From Herbidospora cretacea (lineage in GTDB: Bacteria > Actinomycetota > Actinomycetes > Streptosporangiales > Streptosporangiaceae), in NCBI RefSeq assembly GCF_001570605.1, contig NZ_BBXG01000002.1, positions 588,922-652,921 on the forward strand: a DNA stretch of 64,000 nucleotides, written 5' to 3'. Positions 20,430 through 30,885 of this stretch are shown here, piece after piece; the first letter of the stretch is position 1, and every line of letters starts with the position of its first letter. Both the position numbers and the translations under genes were made by a program. The notes under the pieces are model-generated. The model saw only the letters and a program-made list of their open reading frames with translations. It searched no databases and was not told where the DNA came from.

Positions 20430-20436
20430 TCGGGGC

Positions 20437-21219
20437 ATGCTCCTCACCATCGATGTCAGCAACACCCACACGGTGCTTGGTTTGTTCGAGGGTGAAGAGG
20501 TCATCGAGCACTGGCGCATCGCCACCGACGCCCGCCGGACCGCCGACGAACTCGCGGTGGTCCTGCAGGGCCTGCTGGCCCAGTCGGCCATCCTCAAGAA
20601 CACCGACATCTCGGGGATCTCGATCTGCTCGACCGTGCCCTCGGTCCTCAACGAGATGCGCGAGATGTCACGCCGCTACTACGGCGACGTGACCTCGGTG
20701 GTGGTCGAGCCGGGCGTCCGCACCGGCGTGCCGGTCCGGATGGACAATCCCAAAGAGGTCGGCAGCGACCGTATCGTCAACGCGCTGGCCGCCATCAGCC
20801 TGTTCGGCGGCCCGTGCGTGGTCGTCGACTTCGGCACCGCGACCTCCTTCGACGCCGTCTCCGCCCGGGGCGAGTACGTCGGCGCGGTGACCGCCCCCGG
20901 CCTGGAGATCAGCGTCGACGCGCTGGCCGAGGCGGGCGCGCAGCTCCACAAGGTCGAGCTGATCCGGCCCCGTTCGGTGATCGCCAAGAACACCGTCGAG
21001 GCCCTCCAGTCGGGCATCATCTACGGCTTCGCCGGCCTGGTCGACGGCATCGTCGACCGGATGACCGCCGAGCTCGCGGCCGACCCCGACGAGGTGACCG
21101 TGGTGGCGACCGGCCCCGGCGCGCCGCTGGTGGTCAGCGAGGCGCGGACGATCGACGTACACGAACCATGGCTCACTCTTATCGGGCTTCGGCTGGTCTA
21201 CGCCCGAAACACCGCTTAA
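20437..21219 (+). CDS. coaX: Type III pantothenate kinase
   Basis: Phosphorylates pantothenate, the committed step to CoA. The ASKHA-fold start MLLTIDVSNTHTVLGLF has Ser where DVGNT is usual. Also seen are GSDRIVNALAA, VVDFGTATSFD and GAVTAPGLEIS. ATG 20437 begins this conserved N-terminus; GTG 20419 would add six residues and overlap nadBC. The product has 260 residues. It lies downstream of panC/panD, completing pantothenate supply and use in one string. Confidence 0.95.
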   Translation: MLLTIDVSNTHTVLGLFEGEEVIEHWRIATDARRTADELAVVLQGLLAQSAILKNTDISGISICSTVPSVLNEMREMSRRYYGDVTSVVVEPGVRTGVPVRMDNPKEVGSDRIVNALAAISLFGGPCVVVDFGTATSFDAVSARGEYVGAVTAPGLEISVDALAEAGAQLHKVELIRPRSVIAKNTVEALQSGIIYGFAGLVDGIVDRMTAELAADPDEVTVVATGPGAPLVVSEARTIDVHEPWLTLIGLRLVYARNTA

Positions 21220-21226
21220 ACGCCGC

Positions 21227-21232
21227 TAATCT
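21227..21232 (+). promoter_or_regulatory. Likely -10 element for leaderless lysS mRNA
   Basis: TAATCT fits the actinobacterial TANNNT consensus and ends 8 bp before the lysS GTG, which has no Shine-Dalgarno. This is the geometry of a leaderless transcript. No clear -35 is visible. Confidence 0.4.
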
Positions 21233-21240
21233 GTAGTGCC

Positions 21241-22731
21241 GTGAGCGAAGAGCTGAGCGAGCTTCCGGAGCAGATGCGCGTCCGCCGCGAAAAGCTGGAC
21301 CGTCTGATCTCCGAAGGCGTCGACCCCTATCCGGTGAACTACCCGCGGACCGCGACCAACGCGGAGGTCCGCGAGAAATACACCGACCTCGAACCGGGCG
21401 CCGCGACCGGCGACACCGTCGGCGTGACCGGCCGCGTCATGCTCTCCCGGATCGGCGGCAAACTCTGCTTCGCGACCATCCGCGACGGCTCCGGCGACCT
21501 CCAGATCATGCTGTCGCTCGACAAGCTCGGCGAAGACGCGCTGGCGGCCTGGAAGCGCGACGTCGACCTCGGCGACCACGTCGGCATCACCGGCGAGGTC
21601 ATCACGTCCCGGCGCGGCGAGCTGTCGATCATGGCCGACTCGTGGGCGATCACCGCCAAGTGCCTGCGCCCGCTGCCCGAGAAGCACGCCGGGCTGAGCG
21701 ACCCCGAGGCCCGCGTCCGGCTGCGCTACGTCGACCTCATCGTCAACGACGAGGCGCGCAAGATGGCCCACGTCCGCAGCGCCACCGTGCGGGCGGTCCG
21801 TGACTTCTGGCACGAAGAGGGCTACCTCGAGGTCGAGACCCCGATGCTCCAGCCGATCCACGGCGGCGCGGCGGCCCGGCCGTTCAAGACCCACATCAAC
21901 GCCTACGACATGGAGCTCTACCTTCGCATCGCGATCGAGCTCTACCTCAAGCGGCTGGTCGTCGGCGGCATCGAGAAGGTCTTCGAGATCAACCGCAACT
22001 TCCGCAACGAGGGCGCCGACTCGACCCACAACCCCGAGTTCACCATGCTCGAGGCCTACGGCACCTACCTCGACTACAACGACATGGCCGACCTGACGCA
22101 GCGCATGTACCAGAAGGCCGTCGTGGCCGCGCTCGACACCACGGTCGTCCGCCACGGCGACCAGGAGATCGACCTGGGCCTGGCCCAGTGGCCGAGGATC
22201 ACTCTCTACGGCTCGGTCTCCGAGGCCCTCGGCGAGGAGATCACCACCGAGACGCCGCTCGACGAGCTGCGCAGGCTGGCCGACAAGCGCGAGATCCACT
22301 GGGACCCGAAGTGGGGCCAGGGCAAGCTCGTGCAGGAGGTCTTCGAGGCGCTGGTGGAGCACACGCTCATCCAGCCCACGTTCGTCATGGACTATCCGCT
22401 GGAGACCTCGCCGCTGACCCGTCAGCACCGGGACAACCCGCTGCTCACCGAGAAGTGGGACCTGATCGGCTTCGGCACCGAGCTCGGCACCGCCTACTCG
22501 GAGCTGGTCGACCCGATCGAGCAGCGCCGCCGCCTCACCGAGCAGTCGATCCTGGCCGCCGGCGGCGACGCCGAGGCCATGCAGCTCGACGAGGACTTCC
22601 TGCAGGCCCTCGAATACGCCATGCCCCCCACCGGCGGCATGGGAGCGGGCATCGACCGCATGATCATGGCTTTCACCGGAAAAAACATTCGCGAAACAAT
22701 TCTGTTCCCGCTCGTGCGCCCCAGCCATTGA
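21241..22731 (+). CDS. lysS: Lysyl-tRNA synthetase, class II
   Basis: Charges tRNA(Lys). The N-terminal OB-fold is about residues 55-150 ([21 protein letters not shown]). Class II motif 2 is [20 protein letters not shown] and motif 3 is [15 protein letters not shown], ending ILFPLVRP. At 496 residues it is full length. GTG 21241 is likely leaderless. A strong hairpin follows the stop. Confidence 0.97.
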   Translation: MSEELSELPEQMRVRREKLDRLISEGVDPYPVNYPRTATNAEVREKYTDLEPGAATGDTVGVTGRVMLSRIGGKLCFATIRDGSGDLQIMLSLDKLGEDALAAWKRDVDLGDHVGITGEVITSRRGELSIMADSWAITAKCLRPLPEKHAGLSDPEARVRLRYVDLIVNDEARKMAHVRSATVRAVRDFWHEEGYLEVETPMLQPIHGGAAARPFKTHINAYDMELYLRIAIELYLKRLVVGGIEKVFEINRNFRNEGADSTHNPEFTMLEAYGTYLDYNDMADLTQRMYQKAVVAALDTTVVRHGDQEIDLGLAQWPRITLYGSVSEALGEEITTETPLDELRRLADKREIHWDPKWGQGKLVQEVFEALVEHTLIQPTFVMDYPLETSPLTRQHRDNPLLTEKWDLIGFGTELGTAYSELVDPIEQRRRLTEQSILAAGGDAEAMQLDEDFLQALEYAMPPTGGMGAGIDRMIMAFTGKNIRETILFPLVRPSH

Positions 22732-22751
22732 TTCTCGTTTAGCAGCAGGTG

Positions 22752-22774
22752 GGCCCCCACGCAGCGTGGGGGCC
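22752..22774 (+). terminator. Transcription terminator hairpin after lysS
   Basis: Perfect 10-bp GC-rich stem (GGCCCCCACG/CGTGGGGGCC) with a CAG loop and flanking GTG/CAC pairing, 20 bp after the lysS stop. No T-run, as is common in actinobacteria. Confidence 0.75.
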
Positions 22775-22909
22775 TCACGTTACCGACCGTTCACAATGGG
22801 TCAGCAACGGGCCAGGCATAGTGAAACCCCTGCTTGACGTCCTTTCGACTCCCCGTTTACCTTCCCTGAGGGGTGGCGAGAATCATTCGTCGTGGGAGAG
22901 GGGCTCACG

Positions 22910-23125
22910 ATGTCAGTTTCCGAGACCGAGCGCGTCGGCCTGACCGACGACGAGTTGCTGCTGCTGGCCGAGCTGGCCAAGGGCGTGACCGTCGACCGTG
23001 TCGGGCGGAGCCTTGATGTCAGCGGCCGGACGGTCCGCCGTCGGCTGCGCGGCATCTGCGACCGCATCGGCGTCGCCACCGCCATCGAGGCCGTCGCATG
23101 GGCGGCCCGACGGCGTTTGATTTAG
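22910..23125 (+). CDS. Small LuxR-type helix-turn-helix protein
   Basis: A 71-residue protein that is essentially one HTH: LTDDELLLLAELAKG, then VDRVGRSLDVSGRTVRRRLRGICDRIGV, typical of LuxR C-terminal DNA-binding domains (four helices, VGR-L-VS-RTVRRRL recognition helix). No receiver or other domain is present. ATG 22910 is preceded by GAGAGGGG. Its stop overlaps the convergent NlpC/P60 stop by 3 bp. Similar small HTH proteins near lysS-lsr2 occur in actinobacteria; targets are unknown. Confidence 0.75.
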   Translation: MSVSETERVGLTDDELLLLAELAKGVTVDRVGRSLDVSGRTVRRRLRGICDRIGVATAIEAVAWAARRRLI

Positions 23126-24093
23126 TCGGCGATCCGAACGGCTCCCGCGAACGGCCTGTTGCCGATCGCCGCGACCCGCACGACATCACCTGTGCGGGGA
23201 GCGTGCACCATGTAGCCCCCTCCGATGTAGAGGCCGACGTGGTGCAGGTCGTTGTAGAAGAACACCAGGTCTCCCGGGCGCATGTCCTCGCGTGAGACGT
23301 GCGTGCCCGACGTCCACTGGCTGCCGGTGTAGTGGGGGATGCTGATGCCGACCGTGGCGTACGCCGCCATGATGAGGCCGGAGCAGTCGAACGAGTTGGG
23401 TCCTTCGGCGCCCCAGACGTAGGGCTTGAGCTGCTGCTTGAGCGCCCATCTGACCGCCTGGGCGGCCTTGCCGTCGCCGACGACGGGCAGGCTGAGCCGC
23501 TTCGCCACCGACACCTGGCCGGCGACCTGCGAGTAGAGCTCGCTCTCTGTCTTCTTGATCAGTCCACGGATCTCGCCCTCGCGCTTGTCGAGGCTCTTGA
23601 TGAGCTTGCCCACTTCGTCCTGGCGGGCCTTGGCGCTGGCCCGCGCCCGCTGCGCCGCTTCCCGGGCCTTGGTGAGCTGGACGACCTCCTCGCCGCTCTG
23701 CAACTGCAGCGCGTAGGTGGTCGAGGCGATGTCCATGTAGGCGTCGGGATCGGGCGCGTTCATTAACGCGATCCCGCTGGCGCCGCCGGTCATGTAGGCG
23801 TTGGTGGCGAACACCATGGCGCGCTTGCGGCGGGACTCCAGATCGGCCTCGCTGGTGTCGAGGGTCTTCTTGGCCGCCGCGGCCGAGCGCTTGGCCTCGT
23901 CGAGCCGGATCTTCTCACCGTTGTACTGCTCGGTGAGCGACTCGATCTCCTCGTGCAGCTTCTCGACCTCGGCGGTGAGCTCTTTCAGCGTCGGCTCGGG
24001 GTCGGCGGTGGCGGACACCACCGGGGCGCCGATCGAGATGAGGGCCAGCGCCGAGCCCACGAACACGACCCTGCGGACGGTTCGGAAAATCAA
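23122..24093 (-). CDS. Secreted coiled-coil NlpC/P60 peptidoglycan hydrolase
   Basis: A RipA-like cell-wall D,L-endopeptidase. Signal peptide residues 1-30 (RR then a hydrophobic core, SATA cleavage region), coiled coils about 34-95 and 135-185, and an NlpC/P60 domain from about 215 with C237 (FDCSGL), H285 (HHVGLYIG) and H297. The protein has 323 residues. The start is TTG 24093: the Shine-Dalgarno GGAAGGAG sits five bases upstream, while the nearby ATG 24097 is out of frame. The 5' leader contains a c-di-AMP riboswitch and its own promoter, so expression should respond to the disA product. Confidence 0.93.
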   Translation of the reverse strand: MIFRTVRRVVFVGSALALISIGAPVVSATADPEPTLKELTAEVEKLHEEIESLTEQYNGEKIRLDEAKRSAAAAKKTLDTSEADLESRRKRAMVFATNAYMTGGASGIALMNAPDPDAYMDIASTTYALQLQSGEEVVQLTKAREAAQRARASAKARQDEVGKLIKSLDKREGEIRGLIKKTESELYSQVAGQVSVAKRLSLPVVGDGKAAQAVRWALKQQLKPYVWGAEGPNSFDCSGLIMAAYATVGISIPHYTGSQWTSGTHVSREDMRPGDLVFFYNDLHHVGLYIGGGYMVHAPRTGDVVRVAAIGNRPFAGAVRIAD

Positions 24094-24107
24094 CCATGCT
24101 CCTTCCA

Positions 24108-24210
24108 GAGGGCCTGCCGGGTCAGCTGACGGGTTCGGGCGGAAGCAGCCCTACGTGTGGGGGATTCACCCGCCGGTTCGCCGCCTCGGGCGGAGGACTC
24201 GGCCGCCTGG
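24108..24210 (-). promoter_or_regulatory. ydaO/yuaA (cyclic di-AMP) riboswitch
   Basis: On the minus strand the leader contains the conserved blocks of this class in order: GGCCGAGTCC, GGCGGCGAACC, GGGTGAATCCC, and the CCCGAACCCGTCAGCTGACC block, then GGC before the Shine-Dalgarno. In actinobacteria this class precedes cell-wall hydrolase genes such as rpfA and nlpC/P60 and switches expression off when c-di-AMP is high. Boundaries are approximate. Confidence 0.88.
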
Positions 24211-24239
24211 ACATTAGTGCACGTCATGTTCGTGCTCAA
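24211..24239 (-). promoter_or_regulatory. Promoter of the riboswitch-controlled hydrolase
   Basis: On the minus strand, -35 TTGAGC (24239-24234), a 17-bp spacer and -10 TAATGT (24216-24211). Transcription would begin near 24204, exactly at the 5' edge of the riboswitch. Upstream, TCTGTC/GACAGA (24254-24290) brackets a GTTCG/CGAAC dyad that could bind a regulator. Confidence 0.65.
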
Positions 24240-24392
24240 CCGGAACTGCGATTTCTGTCTAGGTTCGACAACCGAACAATCACGGACAGATCACGCATGA
24301 GGCCACTGTAACCCAGGTGACCACGGGGGTTTCGGTCGCCACCTGTGATCAGGGGCTTCGTCGATTTGTGCTGGGCCGTTAAGGTGCTCGCC

Positions 24393-24902
24393 ATGGTCAA
24401 GGTCCGCCGGGCGCGCACCCCGGACGTGCGGGCGATCCGCCGGTTCGTCGACTCCTACTCCGGATCGGGTCCCCGGCTGCTGAAGAAGAGCACCGTCACC
24501 CTCTATGAGGACGTCCAGGAGTTCTGGGTGGCCGAGGTCGACGGCGCGGTCGTGGGGTGCGGCGCGCTCCACGTGCTGTGGGAGGACCTGGCGGAGATCC
24601 GCACGGTCGCGGTCGACCCGGCCGCACGGGGGATGGGCGTCGGTCACGAGATCGTCGCGGCCCTCATCGCGACGGCGCGCGAGCTCGGTGTGCGCCGCGT
24701 CTTCTGCCTGACCTTCGAGGTCGCGTTCTTCGAACGCCACGGCTTCCGCGAGATCAACGGCACCCCCGTCTCTCCCGAGGTGTACGCCGAACTGCTCGCC
24801 TCCTATGACGAAGGTGTCGCGGAATTCCTCGATCTTGAACATGTGAAGCCCAATACTTTGGGCAATACACGCATGATCCTGCACTTGGAACCGCGTGCTT
24901 GA
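24393..24902 (+). CDS. argA: Short GNAT-type amino-acid N-acetyltransferase (ArgA type)
   Basis: A 169-residue GNAT protein of the short N-acetylglutamate synthase type known from Mycobacterium (single acetyltransferase domain without a kinase-like part). It probably makes N-acetylglutamate for arginine synthesis. The acetyl-CoA loop is AVDPAARGMGVGHEIVAALI, with WEDLAEIRT before it and FEVAFFERHGFREI after it. ATG 24393 starts the conserved VRRARTPDVRAIRRFVD segment; the longer frame from 24345 is not needed. Other arg genes are not in the window, so substrate assignment rests on family resemblance. Confidence 0.75.
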   Translation: MVKVRRARTPDVRAIRRFVDSYSGSGPRLLKKSTVTLYEDVQEFWVAEVDGAVVGCGALHVLWEDLAEIRTVAVDPAARGMGVGHEIVAALIATARELGVRRVFCLTFEVAFFERHGFREINGTPVSPEVYAELLASYDEGVAEFLDLEHVKPNTLGNTRMILHLEPRA

Positions 24903-25017
24903 CGGAGGCCATAACGGGCCGGGGAGGTGACTGTAGATCCGGCTATCGATACTTTTGGCTAAGTCAAGCGTGCGTGTCTCACGTGTACCGCATGCGTACT
25001 CGAAGTGAGGTGACACG

Positions 25018-26238
25018 GTGAGCGCCCAGCCGCCATACCGCCCGGACGACCGTGACGGGCAGCAAGGCCAGGACAAACCCGCGCAGGACTATGACCCCGA
25101 CATGACGATCGTGAGCCGTAACCCCACCGGGGGCACCGGCCAGCAGCCTGTCTACGGCCAGCAGCAGGGCTACGACCCCTACGCGGCTCAGCAAGGTCAG
25201 CAGCAGGGCCAGCACTATGGCCAGCAGCAGGGCCACCAGGGTCAGTACGGCCAGCAGGGTTACGGCCAGCAGCAGCCCCAGCAGGGCTACGGTCAGCAGC
25301 AGCAACACCCCCAGCAGCCCCAGCCCGGCTACGGCCAGCAGCAGGGCTACGGTCAGCAGCCCGGTTACGGGCAGCAGCAGGGCTACGGTCAGCAGCAGCA
25401 GCCGGGTTATGGCCAGCAGCAGGGATATGGTCAGCAGCAGCCCGGCTACGGCCAGCAGCAGGGCTACGGTCAGCAGCCCGGTTACGGGCAGCAGCCGGGC
25501 TATGGCCAGCAGCAGCCCGGTTATGGGCAGCAGCAGGGCTACGGCCAGCAGCAGACGTCGCCCCAGGGCTACGGGCAGCAGCCGCAGACCCCCGGCTACC
25601 AGCAGCAGCCCGGCTACCCCGGCCAGCCCCAGGGCACCTACGGCCAGCAGCAGTACTCCGCCCCCGCCTACAACCCCGGTTACCCGGCCCACGCCCTTCC
25701 CCCGGGCGCGCCGGCTCCGCTCGCGGAGTGGTGGCAGCGGCTCGTGGCCCGCATCGTCGACGGCATCATCCTCGGCATCGCGTTCCTCATCCCGTCGATC
25801 GCCATCACCGCGCTGGTCGTGACCGAGCCGTCGATCAACCTCGACGAGCTCACGGTGTCGGAGGGCAGCGGGCTCGTCCTGGCGACCATCCTCATCGCGC
25901 TCGTGAGCGCCACGATCTGGTTCGCGTACGAGTTCTTCATGCTGAAGTCGCGCGGGCAGACCCTCGGAAAGATCGTCATGGGAATCCGCGTCATTCCGGT
26001 GGGCGGCAACCTCGCGACGCCGGGACTTTCCGTCGAGACCGCCGGAAAGCGGGCGGGGGTCCTGTATGGCCCGCAGTTCATCCGCGCGTTGGCTGTTGTT
26101 CCCGTGGTGGGCACCATCCTCAGCCTCGTCGCCGGAGTCTTCATGCTCATCAACGTTCTGTGGCTGCTGTGGGACAAGCCGCTCCAGCAGGCGTTGCACG
26201 ACAAGGCCGCCAATACGATCGTCGTCAAGGTCAAGTAG
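25018..26238 (+). CDS. RDD-family membrane protein with a YGQQ-rich prion-like N-terminal tail
   Basis: Residues 1-40 are polar. Residues 41-225 are a low-complexity region with 19 copies of YGQQ, made almost only of Gly, Tyr, Gln and Pro. An RDD domain follows from about 234 ([19 protein letters not shown]) with two to three membrane segments and a [22 protein letters not shown] cytosolic loop. It ends with [22 protein letters not shown]. Gln/Pro-rich tails on RDD proteins are common in actinobacteria, but this one is unusually long and regular. GTG 25018 follows GAGGTGA. Its neighbour is a paralog with a different repeat. Function unknown; transport or envelope roles have been suggested for RDD proteins. 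Confidence 0.88.
   Translation: MSAQPPYRPDDRDGQQGQDKPAQDYDPDMTIVSRNPTGGTGQQPVYGQQQGYDPYAAQQGQQQGQHYGQQQGHQGQYGQQGYGQQQPQQGYGQQQQHPQQPQPGYGQQQGYGQQPGYGQQQGYGQQQQPGYGQQQGYGQQQPGYGQQQGYGQQPGYGQQPGYGQQQPGYGQQQGYGQQQTSPQGYGQQPQTPGYQQQPGYPGQPQGTYGQQQYSAPAYNPGYPAHALPPGAPAPLAEWWQRLVARIVDGIILGIAFLIPSIAITALVVTEPSINLDELTVSEGSGLVLATILIALVSATIWFAYEFFMLKSRGQTLGKIVMGIRVIPVGGNLATPGLSVETAGKRAGVLYGPQFIRALAVVPVVGTILSLVAGVFMLINVLWLLWDKPLQQALHDKAANTIVVKVK
25153..25653 (+). repeat. In-gene tandem repeat encoding GYGQQ units
   Basis: About 500 bp of near-repeats of GGCTACGGCCAGCAGCAG with third-base variation (TAC/TAT, GGC/GGT/GGG). The frame is kept throughout, so it is translated, not a CRISPR or intergenic repeat. 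Copy number may vary between strains. Confidence 0.9.
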
Positions 26239-26267
26239 TGACATAGAGCATCCGGAAAACGGTGCCA

Positions 26268-26295
26268 GGGGCCGATGGATCGCACCATCGGCCCC
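26268..26295 (+). terminator. Terminator after the first RDD gene
   Basis: Perfect 11-bp stem GGGGCCGATGG/CCATCGGCCCC with a 6-nt loop, followed by GTTTC, 29 bp after the stop codon. Confidence 0.8.
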
Positions 26296-26425
26296 GTTTC
26301 ATGTACACAGCGTGTTCGGCTCGTTCTATCCGAAATAACTCCCTAAAGCGGTATGCGCCAGGTGCTAGCGTTCCTTGGGACCATGAACACACATGTCCCC
26401 ACTTAGAAGTGACGAGAGGTAACCA

Positions 26426-27169
26426 ATGCACCCGGAACCGCCCCCCGGCCAGAACCCATATGGTTCCGTCCCGCCGCCGCAGCAAGGTGGTTACCCGCCG
26501 CCTCAGGGTTACCCGCCCCAGGGTGGTTACCCGCCTCCGCAGCAGGGCGGCGGTTACCCCCCGCAGGGCGGTTACCCGCCCCAGGGTGGATATGACGCTC
26601 CCCAGGGTTATGGCGCCGCTCCCGCTTATGGCACGCCGAAGGGTGCACCTCTTCCTCCCGGAGTTCCCGCGCCTCTCGCCGAGTGGTGGCAGCGTTTGGT
26701 CGCCCGCATCATCGACGGCCTAATCCTGGGCCTCGTGGTCACGCTGCTTATCGGCAGCCTGATCACCGGTGCGTTCACCACGACCGAGACCACCAACGTC
26801 GCCGGTTTCGCGGTCGAGATCCCGACGGTTTCGTTCGTCGGCCTTCTGATCCAGGCCGTGATCAGCTTCCTGCTGTACGCCGCGTACGAGTTCTTCCAGA
26901 TCTCGCGCGACGGTCAGACAATCGGCAAGAAGGTTATGAAGATCCGGGTCGTTAAGCTCGGCCACCCTGCTCAGGGCGGCATCGACACGGAGACCGCCAT
27001 CAAGCGCATTGGCGTCATGTTCGGCCCCCAGCTCCTCGGGTTCATCCCGCTTCTCGGCTGGGTCGCCAACGTGTTCCTGCTGGTCGACGGCCTGTGGCCG
27101 CTGTGGGACAAGCCGCTGCAGCAGGCGATTCACGACAAGGTCGCCGGAACTGTGGTCGTCCGGGCCTGA
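26426..27169 (+). CDS. RDD-family membrane protein with a GGYPPPQ-rich N-terminal tail
   Basis: A 247-residue paralog of the preceding gene. Residues 1-75 are Gly/Tyr/Pro/Gln-rich, with several GGYPPPQ or GGYPPQ units; the RDD domain begins at about 82 ([19 protein letters not shown]) and ends [20 protein letters not shown]. The two RDD domains align along their whole length, while the tails use different repeat units. This suggests duplication and then independent repeat growth. ATG 26426 follows GAGAGG. A strong terminator follows. Confidence 0.88.
   Translation: MHPEPPPGQNPYGSVPPPQQGGYPPPQGYPPQGGYPPPQQGGGYPPQGGYPPQGGYDAPQGYGAAPAYGTPKGAPLPPGVPAPLAEWWQRLVARIIDGLILGLVVTLLIGSLITGAFTTTETTNVAGFAVEIPTVSFVGLLIQAVISFLLYAAYEFFQISRDGQTIGKKVMKIRVVKLGHPAQGGIDTETAIKRIGVMFGPQLLGFIPLLGWVANVFLLVDGLWPLWDKPLQQAIHDKVAGTVVVRA
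26486..26608 (+). repeat. In-gene repeat encoding GGYPPPQ units
   Basis: Short near-repeats of GGTGGTTACCCGCC-type units, in frame within the second RDD gene. Confidence 0.75.
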
Positions 27170-27190
27170 GGCTTCCGGAAGCGTTCCAAA

Positions 27191-27229
27191 CAGAGGGGCG
27201 GTCGCTCGGCGACCGTCCCTCTGTCTTTT
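27191..27229 (+). terminator. Intrinsic terminator after the second RDD gene
   Basis: A 15-bp stem with one G-T pair (CAGAGGGGCGGTCGC/GCGACCGTCCCTCTG), TCG loop, then TCTTTT. It is the most classical terminator in the window. Confidence 0.9.
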
Positions 27230-27393
27230 CCTCGGTACGATTGATATGCATCGGGTAAGACGCCTGACCACCCCGCGCGACCCACCGGTCCCGGGCTCCG
27301 CTATCGTCAGGTACGCCTCCGTGGACCATCTGACACGAAAGCCCCTATTTCGCAGGGGTTCCCGGTGTTTTCCCAGGGAAGGAGTGAGGTCGA

Positions 27394-27537
27394 ATGTCAG
27401 AGGTATTGTCCGCCCTCATACCACCTCTCGTAGTCGGCGCCGCGGTCGTCTACGGCGTCGTAAAGTTGCTGCGTTCTGACGCCGCCGGCCTCCGTGGAAG
27501 GCGCGAACCGGACGAGAAGTCATCCGACAACACCTGA
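27394..27537 (+). CDS. 47-residue single-span membrane peptide
   Basis: A small gene encoding MSEVLSALIPPLVVGAAVVY, then GVVKLLRSDAAG and a charged tail ending EKSSDNT. Residues about 5-24 form one hydrophobic span, with a basic/acidic cytoplasmic tail. ATG 27394 is preceded by GGAAGGAG. Third codon positions are GC-rich in the second half. It lies between the RDD terminator and lsr2. It is not a family I recognise; function unknown. Confidence 0.6.
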   Translation: MSEVLSALIPPLVVGAAVVYGVVKLLRSDAAGLRGRREPDEKSSDNT

Positions 27538-27564
27538 ACCTGAACGCCGCCTGGGAATCGTGAA

Positions 27565-27593
27565 TTGTCAGCGACGGAAACCGGGTATATGTT
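27565..27593 (+). promoter_or_regulatory. lsr2 promoter
   Basis: TTGTCA (27565-27570), 17-bp spacer, TATGTT (27588-27593), giving a start near 27600 and a leader of about 35 nt before the lsr2 ATG. Confidence 0.6.
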
Positions 27594-27634
27594 TGGCTGA
27601 CGAATCAAACTATGCTCTGCGAAAGGATTGCCGG

Positions 27635-27976
27635 ATGGCCAAGCACACGCAGGTGATTCTCATCGACGATCTCGATGGCGGCGAGGCCAATGAGACTGTC
27701 ACCTTCGCGCTTGACGGCACGTCATATGAGATTGACCTCAGCGACTCGAACGCCAAGAAGCTCCGCGAAGCGGTCCTGCCTTTCGTCAACGGCGCCCGCC
27801 GTGCGGAATCCAGCCCCTCGCGTGGACGCCGTCGTGGTGGCGGTGGCTCGCAGCGCGCGATGACCCGCGAGAAGAGCGCGGAGATCCGCGCCTGGGCGAA
27901 GGCGAACAGCCACCCCGTGAGCGAGCGCGGCCGCATTGCCGCCTCGATCGTGGAGGCCTACGAAGCGGCCCACTAA
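27635..27976 (+). CDS. lsr2: Lsr2 nucleoid-associated protein
   Basis: Actinobacterial H-NS analogue that coats AT-rich DNA and silences foreign or stress genes. The N-terminal dimerisation domain (about 1-55) begins MAKHTQVILIDDLDGGEA. A Gly/Arg linker (60-72) follows, then a C-terminal DNA-binding domain with the minor-groove motif RGR (98-100). The product has 113 residues. ATG 27635 has AAAGGA upstream; the open frame from 27494 is not coding. Position next to clpC is conserved. Confidence 0.97.
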   Translation: MAKHTQVILIDDLDGGEANETVTFALDGTSYEIDLSDSNAKKLREAVLPFVNGARRAESSPSRGRRRGGGGSQRAMTREKSAEIRAWAKANSHPVSERGRIAASIVEAYEAAH

Positions 27977-28088
27977 GGGTTGCGAAGCGATCGTGCGGTT
28001 ATACCGGTCGCCGGATGTCTCGAAGTTGTGGGGATGTCGCGGCAGTCGGGATGATCGCACGATCGTGTTTTGTGACCACATAAACGTC

Positions 28089-28102
28089 GTTCGCTTGCGG
28101 CG
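28089..28102 (+). promoter_or_regulatory. ClgR-type operator upstream of clpC
   Basis: GTTCGC-N5-GCG, the exact form of the box described for the Streptomyces activator ClgR, 166 bp before the clpC start. ClgR activates clp genes. Confidence 0.6.
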
Positions 28103-28116
28103 TATCGGGAACACCG

Positions 28117-28146
28117 CACCCTCCAGCAGTAGTTGGATGGAGGGTG
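28117..28146 (+). promoter_or_regulatory. Stem-loop in the clpC leader
   Basis: Perfect 9-bp arms CACCCTCCA/TGGAGGGTG with a 12-nt loop, just downstream of the ClgR-type box and 121 bp before the start. It may structure the 5' leader or act as a second operator. Confidence 0.45.
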
Positions 28147-28267
28147 AACGCCCTGCGCCCGGGGAACGTCTGCTCCAATTGACTTGACTGTTCTCCGTGC
28201 CGAGGCTGGCATGCGGAACGACGGAGCCGGACTCCCGGTCCGCCCGACCGCTCGTGAGGAGTGACGA

Positions 28268-30778
<2,511 letters not shown>

Positions 30779-30793
30779 GTCCCACGTCTCACC

Positions 30794-30828
30794 AGCGGGT
30801 CGTCCCTCCGGGGGCGGCCCGCTGTTTT
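30794..30828 (+). terminator. Terminator after clpC
   Basis: 13-bp stem with two G-T pairs (AGCGGGTCGTCCC/GGGGCGGCCCGCT), 4-nt loop, then GTTTT. Confidence 0.85.
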
Positions 30829-30833
30829 ACGTT

Positions 30834-30885
30834 CACGTCACAACTGGGTGAAGTGACGTGGCAGCGCCACCAAAGGTAGTACTAC
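30834..30885. promoter_or_regulatory. Dyad symmetries upstream of the EboE-like gene
   Basis: Inverted repeat CACGTCAC (30834-30841)/GTGACGTG (30853-30860), then the perfect palindrome GTAGTACTAC (30876-30885), within the 292-bp gap after clpC. Further on, TGCCGT/ACGGCA lies 3 nt apart. They look like regulator sites, but no -10/-35 pair is clear; the regulator is unknown. Confidence 0.4.

Noticed and set aside
25153-25653. Direct repeats resembling a CRISPR array
   Set aside because: Units are about 15-24 bp, contiguous, in frame and coding; there are no unique spacers.
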